From contig JANDJZ010000260.1 of NCBI GenBank assembly GCA_027943245.1, positions 1 through 62,502 of the forward strand: 62,502 nt of DNA, given 5' to 3'. Shown here piece after piece: positions 10,692 to 22,055 of the stretch (position 1 is the stretch's first letter; each line of letters opens with the position of its first letter). Both the position numbers and the translations under genes were made by a program. The notes under the pieces were generated by a model that saw only the letters and a list, made by a program, of their open reading frames with translations, did no database searches and was not told where the DNA came from. This DNA is from Acanthamoeba sp. SK_2022b (Eukaryota > Discosea > Longamoebia > Acanthamoebidae).

Positions 10692-13600
10692 ATGCAAGGT
10701 CGCTCCCTGCTGATACTCCTCATCGCGGCGGTGGTGGCCTTGGCCGCTGCCAACGTGGCCGCCTTTACGTGCTCCGCCGTGCCCAAGGGCGGCCAGTGGG
10801 AGCTTGCGGCCACTTGGACCGACTGTAACGACACCACGCCGCAGGCCGCTGACGACGTCGTCATCAACGGACCGGAGGCGCACGTTACCATCAAGTCCGG
10901 CTTCTCGGTCGACGTGGCCTCCTTGTTGATCAAGAACTCCTCCCTCTTGATCAATAACGGTAAGAAACCACCTGCCCCCCGAATTCATTGCTCGATCAAT
11001 TTTTGGCCGTTGGTTAACCCTTCTTGGCGTTCAGGCAAGGTGCAGGTCCTGTGGATCGAACTCGACTCTGCTCAGCTTCGCTCGACGGGCGCAATGACCG
11101 TCCTCGGCAGCGGCTCCAGAAGCACCTCCCTCATCTGCTACAATTCGCGGATGGACCTCTCCCACGACCTCACCCTCAACTCCACCGATTTTTCTGGTGC
11201 CACTTGCCCCCTTCCCCCCTATACGCCTGTCTTCTCACACACGCTTTGGCCGTTCCAGTGTACGCGGAGCTGGAGGAGTGCGATATGACTATCAAGGGCT
11301 CCCTCAGCGTGACGAGCGAACCGGGCGTAGCCCAATTCATCGCCTATCAACAGAGCCGCGTGAGCGTAGCGGGCGACATGGTCGTCGTGGGCAACCAGCA
11401 GATGGTCGGGGATCTCGTTCTGCGCAGCCTGGACAGCTCAAGCTCTGGCGTCTCCGTTGAGTATTCGTCCTCTCTTCAGGTGAGCGTTCCCCGCGAGCAG
11501 TCCCCTCCCCTCCCCCATTGTGCACCGCCCAACCCTCCCTTGTGTTGTGGGCGTGCTGGTGCTAGGTGGGCGGAGACCTCCTGCTCTCGACCAGGAGCCT
11601 AGCCGACAACACAACCATGGATCACTCGAGCACCGGCACCGTTGGCCTCTGGTTCGTCGGGGCCGACATCGTGGTGGGCGGCGACGTGACGATCGTCTCT
11701 GGCGACGCGGCCATTCTCGAAACCGGTGACGCCTACATCACCACGGGCGAGGGCTACCTGAGCTTCGTGAACCTCTTCGAGGACTACAACAACGTCAACC
11801 CTGGGTCGCTTGTTGTTGGCGGTACATTGCCCCACTCCTTCCCTCAGGCCAGAGAGTTGTTCTTTTAACTATGAGCATTGATTGGTTGCCAGGCTCTGTG
11901 ACCGTTCGTTCGGGCTCCGTGACTGCTCTGCGCAATGACGGGGACGGCAAGAGCTCCGGCGACGCTTACATCAACTTGGTGAAGGGCGCCATCATTGCCA
12001 ACGGCACTCGCTCGAGCATCACCGTGCAGAGCGGCAACTCGGGATCCAGGTGCGCCTCTTTGGCCCACATCCACGCACAGTCCATGTGTGTTGACCTCCT
12101 GTTTCGATACCTGGGGGATCGTGTGTTGGATAACCACCTGCAGCACCGGCGAAGGTGGCCAGGCCGGTGGTGTGAGCGTGTACATGGGCTTCGGGAGCAA
12201 GCTGGTGGCGACCAAGGACATGCAGCTGACGGCCGGCAATGGCGGCAGTGACAGCGACCAGCGCTGTATGTTGGCCCTTTTCCTGCCTGAAACGCGGGTC
12301 ATGCGTGTGATTGGTGCAACCAGAGCGCAGGCTAATGACTATCATTTCTATTATGGCGTGTGGTGCACCGAAGACGGACCTGATGGCGCCTCGGTCGACT
12401 TCCTTCTCGGTTTTGGTGGCGACGTGTTGGTGGGCGGCAACTTGCTCCTGTTGGGCGGCAACGGAGGCAACTCTTCGAAGGGCATCAACAGCTTTATGGG
12501 ATTCGCTGGCGGCGGAGGTAATTGTTTATCCTCTCTCTCTCTCTCTCCTTTCCCACCCGATACTTATCGAGCTACTCCGCAGGCGGTTCCATGATGAGGA
12601 TTGTGAACGGCGGCACGATCGACGTGGCGGGTGACCTGCTGCTGGCCACTGGCTCTGCTGGACAAGCCGACGCGGGGGCGTCTGTGTATGCGCCCGGCAT
12701 CTACCTCGTACGACCACTGCCCCTCCCCCCCAATTCAAAGCATTACCTCACCGGCAACCGGGGATTGGACGCAGGGCGCCGAGGCGAGCTCCAGCCCCTT
12801 CCGGCTCAGACAAGCGGGCCAGTCGACGGAGGAGAGGGGAATCATGCCTGTGGCATCCTCGGTCCTCCTGAGCAGCGGGGACATCAACCTGAGGGTGGGC
12901 GGCGACCTGACCCTGCGCAGCGGCTCGCCCAGCTCCTCCGGAGTGACTGGCAACAGCGGTATGACCCCTCTCCTTGTTCCTATCTCTCTCTCTCTCTCTC
13001 TCTTCTCTCTTGTTTGAAAAGGAGCTCTGCCAAGATGGAGGCAATGTGGAGATGGGTGGGCGCTCATCTTGTGAGCGCGGCAACAGGCGGTTCGTGCAAC
13101 TCGCAGCTGCGGATCCAGAACAGCGGCAAGGCTTCTCGTAGTTCTTCCTACCTATGGGATACGGACTTGACCGGCATCGTGGCCCAGGACGTGTGGGAGG
13201 GCGAGATCATCGTCGGGGGCGATATCCAGGTCTCCGGCTGCAGCGGCGGCAACGCAGTCGCCGGCAGTGGTGGCAGGTCGATCCCGTCGGCCATCTACGG
13301 TGCGTCTGGCGATCTTCCTGTCAGTCGAGAGGTCAAGTAGGGGAGGCATTCGCCTCTGTCGGTTCACTAACACTAGCGCGCCTGGCCAACGTCGTGTTAG
13401 TGAGCGGAGGCATCACGCTCGACGTCTACGGCTCGGTGAACCTCGTGAGCGGCAACGGCGGTTCGGTGATCAACGGTTCCAGCAGCGCCGGATACACTGG
13501 CGGCGCGGTGGTCCAAGTGTATAGCCACAGCCTCATGAACGTCGGCGGTACGCATTCCCCCCCCCCCCTCCCTCGCCTCTTCCTTGTCTCACCGCTCACC

Positions 13601-15173
13601 ACAACCGACGACGATCGATTTTCTTTTGCGTAGGCTCGCTCGTGCTCACCGCGGGCGCTGGCGGCGACGTGGTCAACGGAACTGGCTATGGAGGCTCCCA
13701 GTACTATGATTCGGGCGTGTATGTCGACTCGAACTCGCATCTGGTGGTGGGCAACGGCAAGGGCGCCATCAGAGTGAACGGTGGTCGCGGAGGCAACACC
13801 ATCAATGGTAAACCTCGCCCCCCTCCTGGCCTCTCGCTCAACGTAGGGGCACCCAGAAGCTCACGGTGAGAGTGATTGCGCTCGTGGTGGTGGTTGGGGG
13901 CGACTGCAGCCGGTTCCGTGAGCAGTGGTGGATACCCCGCCCAATCGGAGTTAGTCGTGTCGCGCTCGTCGTCGGTCAAGGCCGGCGATGTGGTCCTCGT
14001 AGCGGGATCGCAGGGCAACAGCAGCTCGACCCAGTCCAGCGTGCCCATCGAGCTCGTGGTGGAGCGTGAGGCCAACGTACAAGTCAAGCCCTCCCCCTCC
14101 CAGTGAAGCTCACCCTCAACCAGCCGATTCTAACCGCGCTCACCTTACAGGAGGGTGGTGTGGCGGCCAAGAGGGGCAAGGGTCGTTCTCACGGCGCTTA
14201 CGTGTCGGCACGCGACAAAGGAACCATCACAATCAACGGCAACCTTGACCTGCTCCCCGGTACGATCACTCTCTCTCTCTCTCACACACACACACTTTCT
14301 CTCTCTCTCTCTCGCAGACACGCTACCTCTTCTCCCTCCCGCCAGCTCGGTCGCTCACCAACTCCACCTCTCTTGCAGGCGCTCCTCCTTCGATTGAATG
14401 GTTCGAGTGGTTGGCTTACCAGAGCGTGGAGGTGGACGCTGCTTCGACCGTCATCGTCAATGGCGACGCCATGATCCAGGGCACCTCCGGCGGAGTGTGC
14501 CCAAGGCTGTCCACCTATCCCGACTATAGTACCTTACCACTACAGCGTCTCTTTTGCGCGTCATTGCAACCAGCAGTTACGGGGCCCTCCCGCTGATTCT
14601 ACCCTTCTCCACTCCCACCTCCTCCTCGTAGACGCTGGCGGTGATGCGACCATCTGGGTGAACGGCAACTCGCTCCTCCAGATCAGGGGCCAGGTCGTGC
14701 TCCAGGGCGGCAGCGCCTATAGGGCCGTCAACAACACGCTGGCGGGCTACAAGGGCCTGGCCACGCTGGGGGTGAGCCATTCGCGCGTCGACCAGTTTGG
14801 CTCGCTCGCCTTCCGCGACGGCCAGGGCCTCGAGTGGGAGGACTCGCAGCGAGATCCCGCCGCCCACCTCGCGGACCAGTCTGAGTGGAACGTGTACCCG
14901 TGCGCGAGCGCGGGCATCGAGATGAGCCGCCACAACAGCTCCGAGTTCAAGCTCGAGAGCTTGGCCGTGTTCAGGGACTGCCGCGGTGCCGGCGCCAAGC
15001 AGAACTACCCGGAGCCCTCGAGCGACGGTTCGACGGACGGGTCGTGCTCGCCCTGCACGTGCAAGGAGGCGCCTTTCAACGTATGCCCGGACCAGGCGGA
15101 ATCCTCGGTCGCCAGCGTGCACAACGGCGGAGTCAGCCTCGCGATGGCCTTCGTCAGGTTCTTGCTCTTCTGA
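10692..15173 (+). CDS. Secreted beta-helix repeat protein with possible C-terminal anchor (copy 1)
   Basis: The start at 10692 gives a strong signal peptide (MQGRSLLILLIAAVVALAAA). A short module follows, with FTCSAVPKGGQW, TWTDC and DDVVINGPEAHVTI, resembling the start of G8-like cell-surface domains. Many exons then encode repeats of the form V-x-G-D-(V/L)-x-L-x-(S/G)-G-(N/S)-G-G, as expected for a right-handed parallel beta-helix. The last exon has a Cys-rich segment (CSPCTCKEAPFNVCPDQ) and ends in a hydrophobic tail (GVSLAMAFVRFLLF) that could direct GPI anchoring. Introns are short, several with CT-rich tracts. A shorter paralogue lies at 33.6-36.1 kb on the other strand. Adhesive or structural surface role is an inference. 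Confidence 0.75.
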
Positions 15174-15679
15174 GCATGTAAGTCTTACAAACAAAAGTAG
15201 ATACGTTTATGTCCTTACCTGCTGCGAGTCCGGAAATCGCCAGAGAACATAATGCTCCGGACCTTGTCTGGACGACAAGGCTGAGTCAATTCAAGCATTG
15301 GTAAGTGCAGCAGGGATGATTGAGTACCATTTCAAGGGATTGGTGAGCCTGAGGGGTTTTACAGGCATGGCAAGGGCCCTGTCAGCTGGAGACCAAATAT
15401 GGCGGGGAGTGGGCACATGCTGTGAACCTGCTAGTGTCATGGAGAGCATGGGACCCATGAGATCAGATGCAAGAACATCAGTGGTGAGGTTGGTGGTATG
15501 AGATGTGTTCATGGTGGAGGTAAGAGTGATGAATGCACATATGGAGCCAGATTATATAGCTGCTCAAGATAGACCAAAGTCAGCAAAACCTCGCCATTAG
15601 CACCACCTGTCGAGGTTTTGCTGACTGTCAACTGCCATATAAGCAAGGCATAATGTTCAGGAATTGCAGGAGAGAGTTA
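15174..15679. other. Non-coding stretch, AT-richer than the host genes
   Basis: I see no gene. The composition changes from the GC-rich beta-helix gene to more even base use, marking the edge of the element-rich block. A short inverted pair around 15590-15630 (CAAAACCTCGCCATTAG and CGAGGTTTTGCTGAC) can form a hairpin. Confidence 0.5.
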
Positions 15680-16230
15680 CGTATAGCTTTCTGTAACCTG
15701 ATGCATGTTGGATTTAATTCTGTGATTTTGTAACAATGCAGGTATGCATAACAAGGGATTCAAAATAAGTATTGGAGACAGTGTTGTGAGGACTAGCAGA
15801 CATAAAAACAACCAGAAATGGACTTCAAAAATCTGATGTGTGTTGGATTTAGTTCTTGATGTTTGTAGCACTGTGAGAATGCATGACATGGCGCAAAACA
15901 AGTATTGGGGATATGTGTTGTGGGGATTTTTTTTCTGTCAGATAATCTGACAGAAAAACTCCCAGAAATGGACTTGGCCTAAATCCAATGTGTGTTGGGG
16001 GGTTGTGTGCTCTTTGTGGCATGTGTGCATGCCAAAAGCAGTGCATAGACAAAAATGGGAATTGAAGTGGAAAGGATGCAAAAACAGTAAAACCATCAGA
16101 AAAAAGAGTTGAACTGCAATCCGCTGTGCGTTGGCTTAGAAAATCGAAGAAAAAGGTTAGTGAAATGCCATAAAATAATCAAATTGAAAAATTGTTGAAC
16201 TTACAATCAGATGTGTGTTGGATTGTCAAT
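15680..16230. repeat. Degenerate tandem repeats, unit about 140 bp
   Basis: The motif GATGTGTGTTGGATTTAG or a near copy occurs near 15703, 15835, 15981, 16122 and 16209. Between the first copies there are further shared blocks: AAGTATTGG(A/G)GA followed by TGTTGTG, then AGAAATGGACTT. Units are spaced by about 130-146 bases, with the last pair closer. Copies are strongly diverged. No coding frame runs through. Confidence 0.65.
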
Positions 16231-16455
16231 GGACATGATTAATTGTACTGTATTGTTAAAGACCCTGTGGATAGATGTCCCCTGCATTGTTTGGTCATGA
16301 GAGACAAAGAGTTAAGGTGGTAGTCCACAACAAAGATGCGCTATCAAAAGTTTGTACAGCCAGGGCAGGGCCATTTAAAAAGAGAGTTGGTGTTGGTAGC
16401 ATTATTACCTACTCCTCCTACAACCACCACTACTACTACTACTCAACCAACCACC

Positions 16456-17260
16456 ATCATGACCACCAAGGCAACCTTCCTGGAGCTTCCAGCCACCATT
16501 GAGGCAGTGCCCACCCAGGAGCTGGTGATGTGGTGCAAGCAGCACTGGAGTACCATTGAGTGTGAAAACATTACAGCCAAGAACCTCAACACTCTCTGCA
16601 CCAAGTTCAACCTCAGCAGGACTGCCAATACCTCTTGTGCTTTGGTAGGTGCACTGAAGAACCACCTGGCTGGCAAGAAGAGGAAGTGTGAATTGTTGAA
16701 GGACAGGCAGAAGGAGGAGGAGGAGGAGGAGGAGGAGCAGCTAGCAAGAAGGCCGCGCAAGCCCAGGAAGATCCCCAAGGAGGAGGAGGAGGAGGAGGAG
16801 GAAGAGGTGGAGCATTAGGAGACAGTGAAGGCAACTGAGGAGGAGTCTGAGCAAGAGTTGGAAGTCACAATGGAGCTGGAGGAGAGCCTGAGTGGAGAGG
16901 AGGAGGTGGAAGAGCCTGGTCCAACTGAGTTGATTCTCCCTGATTGATCCTTGCCTGTCAAGGACAGGGCTGCATTCTTGCTCTGCTACTCCCTGGAACA
17001 ACTTGGTATGATTTTCGCATCTTTTCTCTGTTTTTCCTTGAAAATTTATTATTTTTCTAATCTGACGTATGCCTACACATAAAATGAAGTCCATGAAGTG
17101 GTGCAACTGGGAGGCAAATGGGCATAGTGCATACACTAAGGGACATAATGTCTGCAAGTTTACATCAATTGAAAAGGTAAATCTTCTCCAAACTTCATTC
17201 TTCAACTTCTTAACTTTCACAGTACAGCACAGTCAAGAAGTAGAAGATAAACTCAAGCAA
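16456..17260 (+). pseudogene. SAP-like acidic protein gene, interrupted
   Basis: The frame starting ATG 16456 (MTTKATFLELPATIEAVP) contains a SAP-like helix pair (ITAKNLNTLCTKFNLS... ALVGALKNHL), then basic and Glu-rich segments. A TAG at 16816 interrupts an otherwise open acidic frame that continues to TGA at 16945. Further short open segments at 17068-17176 end at a GTAAAT donor, and a TTTTGCAG acceptor lies at 17354-17363. The copia element is inserted 16 bases after that acceptor. SAP motifs usually bind DNA. Codon use is AT-richer than neighbours, so this may belong to a mobile element rather than to the host. Gene model uncertain. Confidence 0.4.
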
Positions 17261-17383
17261 GCACAGGCATCACTGTCCACAACTAACACACCAATGAACA
17301 GCTCACAGCATGGTGTTACCACTCACTTGGTACATCTGCCCACTCCTTCGTTTTTGTTTTGCAGTGTTCAAGGATCTCCTTAG

Positions 17384-17517
17384 AGTTGGAGAAGAAGAAG
17401 TTTTATTGATGACCAGAGTGATACAAAAAAGGGTGGAGGGCTGAAGAGACATGGAGCGCAGAAAAGGAAAGAGAAAAGGAAAATAGAGAAAAGAGGAGTC
17501 ACAACTGAACTCCAACA
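17384..17517 (-). repeat. Copia 3' LTR
   Basis: This 134-bp repeat matches 21303-21425. On the element strand it runs from TGTTGGAG to CTCCAACT. The other LTR lacks a short A/G-rich stretch near one end. The small divergence between them suggests some age since insertion. Confidence 0.9.
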
Positions 17518-17541
17518 CACCCCTGCAGTTGACACGATGGG

Positions 17542-18081
17542 CTAGAAGTGGATGTGCATGTTGAGCTTTTCCTTGTCAGCGTGTAGTTTGATAGCAGGAA
17601 CGGCCTTGGTCAGGAAGTCAGCTAAGTTGTTGTTGGATGGGATGTAGATCATGTTGATGACACCAGACTTGATGTTGTTGTAAATGAAGCCTTCCTTGAT
17701 GTTGAGGTGTTTCATGTGGGAGTGATATGTGTAGGGCGGCTTGGAGATGATGTTGAGCATTGACTGATTGTTGCAGTAGATTGGCAATGGATCATTGAGA
17801 GGAAGATTGAGTGTAGTGTAGAGCATGCGCATGTAGATTGCTTGGCACACAGCGTTGGTCAAGGTGATGAGCTTGGCTTCTGTAGAGGAGAGTGTGACAA
17901 CAGATTGTATGTGACTTGCCCAGGCGATTGGGGCTTTGGCGAGACAGGCGATGAGTCCAGAGAAGGACTTGGTGGTGCACTCATCAGTGCCATGGCTGGC
18001 ATTGGCATGGATGATAGGGAGAGGCGTGCTCTGATGACAGAGTGCCAGAGATGTGATGAGCGCATGCTGATAGTGGATCAT
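17542..18081 (-). pseudogene. Copia RNase H
   Basis: The 179-residue frame has the copia RNase H signature elements: SSTEAKLITLTNAVCQAIYM, PIYCNNQSMLNII, HSHMKHLNIKEGFI and NNNLADFLTKAVP. The usual Asp of the CDNQSA motif is Asn here (CNNQSM), so it is probably catalytically impaired. Confidence 0.85.
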
Positions 18082-19294
18082 CTGCTGCGCTGTGCTGTGC
18101 AGATGATGTGTTGGTATGGCAGATTGAGGCTTGAGGTAGGAGTTGTCTCAATGACCTTGAGGTTGCATCTGGCAGGTAGAGGAGATGACAGTGGCTTGCA
18201 GTCAGTGAGACCAAACTCGTCAGTGAGCTGAAGGTTCTTGTCTGTCTGAGACAGATCCATTGTGCCTGCTTCGAAGTCATAATGAATGTTGATGCTGAGG
18301 ATCCTTGTGACGCAGCCAAGGTCCTTCAGCCTGAAGTGCTTGTGGAGCTTCTTCTTGAGAAGCTTGATGTTGGTGAGACGACTGATGAGGATGAGATCAT
18401 TGACACAGACAGAGAGGATGACAGTGTGGCTGTTGGTGGGGAGGTGGAATGTGGTGTGCATCTTGTGCTTGTAGGGCTCGCCGTGCTTGCTGGACTGATG
18501 ATAGTGGTAGACACATGGGTTGGTGGGTGCAGATTCAAAGCCTAGGTAGAGTAGGTACTTGTTGAAGGTGCGGTTCCATGTGAGAGGAGCCTGCTTGAGG
18601 CTGTAGAGGGCGTGGATGAGACAACAGATGTAGGTTGGGTGCTCCTTGCTCTCAAAGCCCTCTGGCTGAGTGATGTAGATGTCCTCATTGAGCACAGCCT
18701 GGAGGAAAGCGTTGTTGATGTCCATGGAGTGGATCTCATAGCCCATGAGGATGGCGTAGGTGAGGAGGAAGCGCAGATTCTCAAGACATAGAACAGGCAC
18801 ATAGGTGTCATTGTAGTCAATGCCTTCATGTTGAGAGAAGCCATGGGCAACCCATCTGGCTTGTATGAGCTGTTGTGCTTGATCTTGAGCACCCAGCATG
18901 TGCTGATGGCCTTCTGTCCATTTGGAAGAGGGACCAGCTTGAAGGTGCCATTAAGGATGATGGCATCAAATTCACGCTTCATCACTGCCAGCCATTTGTC
19001 TCTGGCAGAAGAGGCAAGCACTTTGTGCAAGTTCATTGGGATGGGAATCTGATGATTGGTGAGGTCAAGGGCCAGTGCCATGTGATGGTACTGCTGGTCG
19101 AGGTAGGCCACGAAGGTGTGTGCATCATCATCAACAATGAGCGCATGAGAAGACTTAGAAGGGCCTATGTGCATGTTGGCATAGACCTGGTGACTGGAGC
19201 TGGTCTTGGCCATGGGAACCTTCAGGTTGGCACCCCTGTTGTTGAGAAGGAGTCGAGGATTAGTGATCTCCACACGCTTCTGTTCTCTGCCCAT
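18078..19294 (-). pseudogene. Copia reverse transcriptase, frame-broken
   Basis: Two overlapping frames cover the RT. The first (to 18542) contains KREFDAIILNGTFKLVPLP and TCWVLKIK; the second contains RWVAHGFSQHEGIDYNDTYV, MDINNAFLQAVLNEDIYITQ and LIHALYSLKQAPLTW. These are the standard copia RT blocks. The catalytic box is SVCVNDLIL, with Asn in place of the first Asp. A frameshift lies near 18840-18880. Confidence 0.88.
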
Positions 19295-19336
19295 GAGAGC
19301 AGGGAGTGGCTGACTGTTTGCTGCAGCACGCGCAGA

Positions 19337-20338
19337 TCAAGGAGAGGTCTTCTCAGAGCGTTTTGCTTGCTTGGGAGATGTAGACACAGATGCTGGCGAT
19401 GAAGGCGCAGATGCAGATGCAGAAGCAGCAGGAGTAGGCGCAGGCGCAGGTGCTGGCGTAGTTGGCATGGATGCTGGCGCAGACACAAGCGCAGGTGTGG
19501 GCGCAGCTGAAGGCACTGATGTGAGTGTGGACTCACGTGCTGGTGGCACATCATCAGATGAAGTGTCCTCATGCTCACCCCTGTCATCTGATGATGGAGT
19601 GGCAGCAGCAGGGTCAAAGAGCTGAGGGCCACAGATGATATGGCGATGCATGGTCCACATTGGCCTTGGTTGGCGCAATCTTGATGAGGTAGGTCGTGTG
19701 GGCACAAGCCTCAGCCCAGTACTTGTCAGGCCAGCGTCAATGAGAAGACAGTGAATGCATGCCACCAGTGTGCGCAGGAAGTGCTCAGACAGGCCATTGT
19801 ACTTGGATGTGTATGGTGGCGCTGGAGGATGCAGGATCCCTTGCTTGTTGAGCCAGAGCTCAAGGTGTGCGTTGTAGAACTCACTGCCACCATCAGTGTG
19901 CAGCGTTTCAGGATGGTGTGTCTCAGGCATGCTGAGGATGATGTGGCGCAGCTTGTCAGTGGTGTCACTCTTGAGCTTGATAGGAGCAGTCCAGTGATAG
20001 CGTGTTGAGATGTCAGTGACTGCCAGAACGTAGCAGCACTTACTGATAGATGGAACATCCATCTCAATGGTCTCACCAGGATGTTCATTGCGCACCTCAG
20101 GAGGAACAGGTGCCTTCTGATGAGGCTCAGCAACCTGTTTGCTGAGGGCGCAGATGTGACAGGGCTGTGTGAGATGGCTGTGGCAGAGGTGGGCCTTCTC
20201 AGTGTCAGTGTAGCAGTCAGACTGCCTGACATGCATGTGGCACATTGCTTTGCACGCGTGGCCAAGGCAGCAATGGATGAGATCCAGGTCAATGGCAAGC
20301 ACAGCTGGAGCAGGGCAGTGGAGTGGACATGGAGTCAA
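19337..20338 (-). pseudogene. Copia integrase region
   Basis: A His-His-Cys-Cys zinc site (HCCLGHACK ... CHICALSK) is followed by the core with IEMDVPS, LHTDGGSEFYNAHLELWL and YNGLSEHFLRTL, giving the D, D and E of the DDE triad. The C-terminal part is a Pro/Ala/Ser-rich linker of low complexity. Confidence 0.85.
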
Positions 20339-20696
20339 GAACCTTGAGGTAGATCAGCAAGATGATGTGCTGGCCACATTGGATAGTGCACAGGCGCAGG
20401 CACAAGCCCTGATAGAACTCAACACCATAGCCTTGGCGCCACTGGATAGTGAGGCCATTGTCCTCTAGCTGGAGAGGGGAGATGAGTGTGTGAGGGATGT
20501 TGGGGACATGCTGGATGTTCTTGATCTGGATGGGCTCAAGGCATCCATCAATCATGATGTGGCCATGGAGGATGCCAGAGCCATAGGACATCACTGTGTT
20601 GTTGTTGGTGATGCTAATGCTGCAAGGCTTGTGTGGGACATACTTGTGCAGCAGTTGCAGATGACCAGTCAGGTGCAGTGTGCACCCTGAGTCCAC
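20289..20696 (-). pseudogene. Copia aspartic protease region
   Basis: The frame opens with MDSGCTLHLTG, matching the copia D-S-G protease active site, and continues with IKNIQHVPNIPHTLISP, a conserved block downstream of the protease core. Upstream, a frame at 20669-20914 holds a Cys/His-poor segment of the former gag-protease joint. Confidence 0.8.
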
Positions 20697-20953
20697 AATG
20701 GGCGCAGGAAACAGATTCCATGGCAGTGGAGGTTGTGTGCTGGAATGTGTGTGTGGTTGGAGAGAAGACAGTTGTCACTGTTGTAGCTGTCCATGGGCCT
20801 CTGCACATCAGCAGCAGCAGCAGAGGCAGTAGCTGAGGCAACAGCTGGAGTGGTTGAGAGCACAGCATGTGCTGTCTCTGTAGGTGCCTGCACTGCTGGA
20901 GCAGGAGTCGCCATGGCAAGATGGGCCTTGTCAGCCTTTGCCTTGCATGGAGG

Positions 20954-21241
20954 TCACTCCTTGTTATGCTTCCCTGTGTCTCTGCTCTTGTTGGCTCTCT
21001 GGCTTGAATGTGGAGTCTTTCCTGGAGGAAGATGAGGGGTGAGAGGGGAAGTGGTGAAATTAAGAACCTCTTGTTGATGCAGCCAGTGGTACTCCTTGGC
21101 TCGATCTATGGTGGGACTGTAGTTGACCTCAGTGTACTCATGGAGATGTTTTGTATCAAGAAGATTGAGAGTGTTCTGCTCCCATTCTTCCCAATTACCA
21201 GGCTCAAGTTTGTCATAGACAGTCGTGTCTTTGAGGGACAT
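20954..21241 (-). pseudogene. Copia gag N-terminal part
   Basis: The frame begins MSLKDTTVYDKLEPGNWEEW, typical of the gag start of copia elements (LxGxNWxxW). It is short and a complete gag cannot be followed into the protease. Confidence 0.7.
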
Positions 21242-21302
21242 TGTTGGCGTTGAAAAATCTTCAAATGCGTTGATTTATGAGTGGGCACAGTGGGCCATAA
21301 CT

Positions 21303-21425
21303 AGTTGGAGAAGGGATGACCAGAGCGATACAAAAAAGGGCGAGGGCTGCAAAGAGACATGGAGCGCAGAAAAGGAAAGAGAAAAGGAAAATAGAGAAAA
21401 GAGGAGTCACGACTGAACTCCAACA
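21303..21425 (-). repeat. Copia 5' LTR
   Basis: This 123-bp copy is shorter than the 3' LTR because it lacks the AAGAAGAAGTTTTATT-like segment. It is followed on its outer side by the CTTAG target duplication. Confidence 0.9.
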
Positions 21426-21430
21426 CTTAG

Positions 21431-21751
21431 GAGTTGCACAATATGATACAACAGCTCAGCTGTATGGCCATCTATCCAGTAGGTTCCTATGACCCACAGG
21501 CGCAAACAACTGAGTTGCTGCAAAGGTTGGGCAGTTGCTCAAGTCTCTCCAACCTTCTGTTTGCCCAGTGTCTGCTTGCCACCAAACAGGGGTGCTCGCG
21601 ACCATTGCTTGCATAGTTGAGATTTTGATTTTGCAGAGAAACAGCTCTTACCACTGATTGGCCTGTGTTGAGGCCCAATGGTGGAGAAACAGTCTGCGAC
21701 AGCAGAGCCTACTTAAAAAAAAACCGCAGCCACAACAGTAGCAGAGCCTCC
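21431..21751. other. No gene seen between copia and the BTB/TLDc gene
   Basis: About 320 bases with no supported gene. The left end directly continues the SAP-like exon sequence interrupted by copia. The right end should contain the promoter of the BTB/TLDc gene. Confidence 0.4.
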
Positions 21752-21828
21752 ATGAACACTACCAGCACACCAGCCAAGGAAAGAGACAGCGAGCCTCTGG
21801 TGAAGACTATCTGAGTTACTCAGAAGGA

Positions 21829-21913
21829 GAACGCTCTCTGCGTTGTTTTTTAGTATTTCTTTAAGGAAATAAATACTAAAAAACACGTCCGGTACAGCAT
21901 CTTTCTTGCTTCC
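21829..21913 (+). repeat. DIRS 1 left inverted terminal repeat
   Basis: It matches the reverse complement of 25919-26006 with very few differences. It contains an inner palindrome, TTTAGTATTTCTTTAAGGAA reading into AAATACTAAA. The outer 20 bases include the small palindrome CTGAGTTACTCAG. Confidence 0.92.
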
Positions 21914-21943
21914 GAGGCGTAGGAGGGAGGGCGGGAGGGTAGC

Positions 21944-22029
21944 ACGCAGAGAGCGTTCTCCTTCTGAGTAACTCAGATTACCTGGAGGTAACGCCAGTTA
22001 CTCTCCAGTCGAACGCTCTCTGCGTTGTT
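21944..22029 (+). repeat. DIRS 1 internal complementary region
   Basis: The left half is complementary to the left outer end (GCGTTCTCCTTCTGAGTAAC) and the right half to the right outer end (TACCTGGAGGTAACGCCAGT). In DIRS models this sequence serves as the template that joins both ends into a circle. Confidence 0.9.
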
Positions 22030-22055
22030 GCATGCAGAGAATCGTTGGCAACCTG

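Larger units (their letters stand above)
17384..21425 (-). mobile_element. Ty1/copia LTR retrotransposon, decayed
   Basis: The element is bounded by near-identical LTRs (17384-17517 and 21303-21425) and a 5-bp target duplication CTTAG at 17379-17383 and 21426-21430. It reads leftward: gag (about 21240), protease (about 20690), integrase (20340-19800), reverse transcriptase (19050-18150) and RNase H (18080-17540). This order, with integrase before RT, defines the copia group. Frames are broken by shifts between integrase and RT and within RT. The RT box normally reading Y-V-D-D is CVND. Confidence 0.92.

Noticed and set aside
15680..16230. CRISPR-like array
   Set aside because: The repeats are long, diverged and contiguous without unique spacers, and this is nuclear eukaryotic DNA.
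19371..19625. Gly/Ala/Asp-rich plus-strand frame
   Set aside because: It is the complement of the Pro/Ala-rich linker of the copia integrase.
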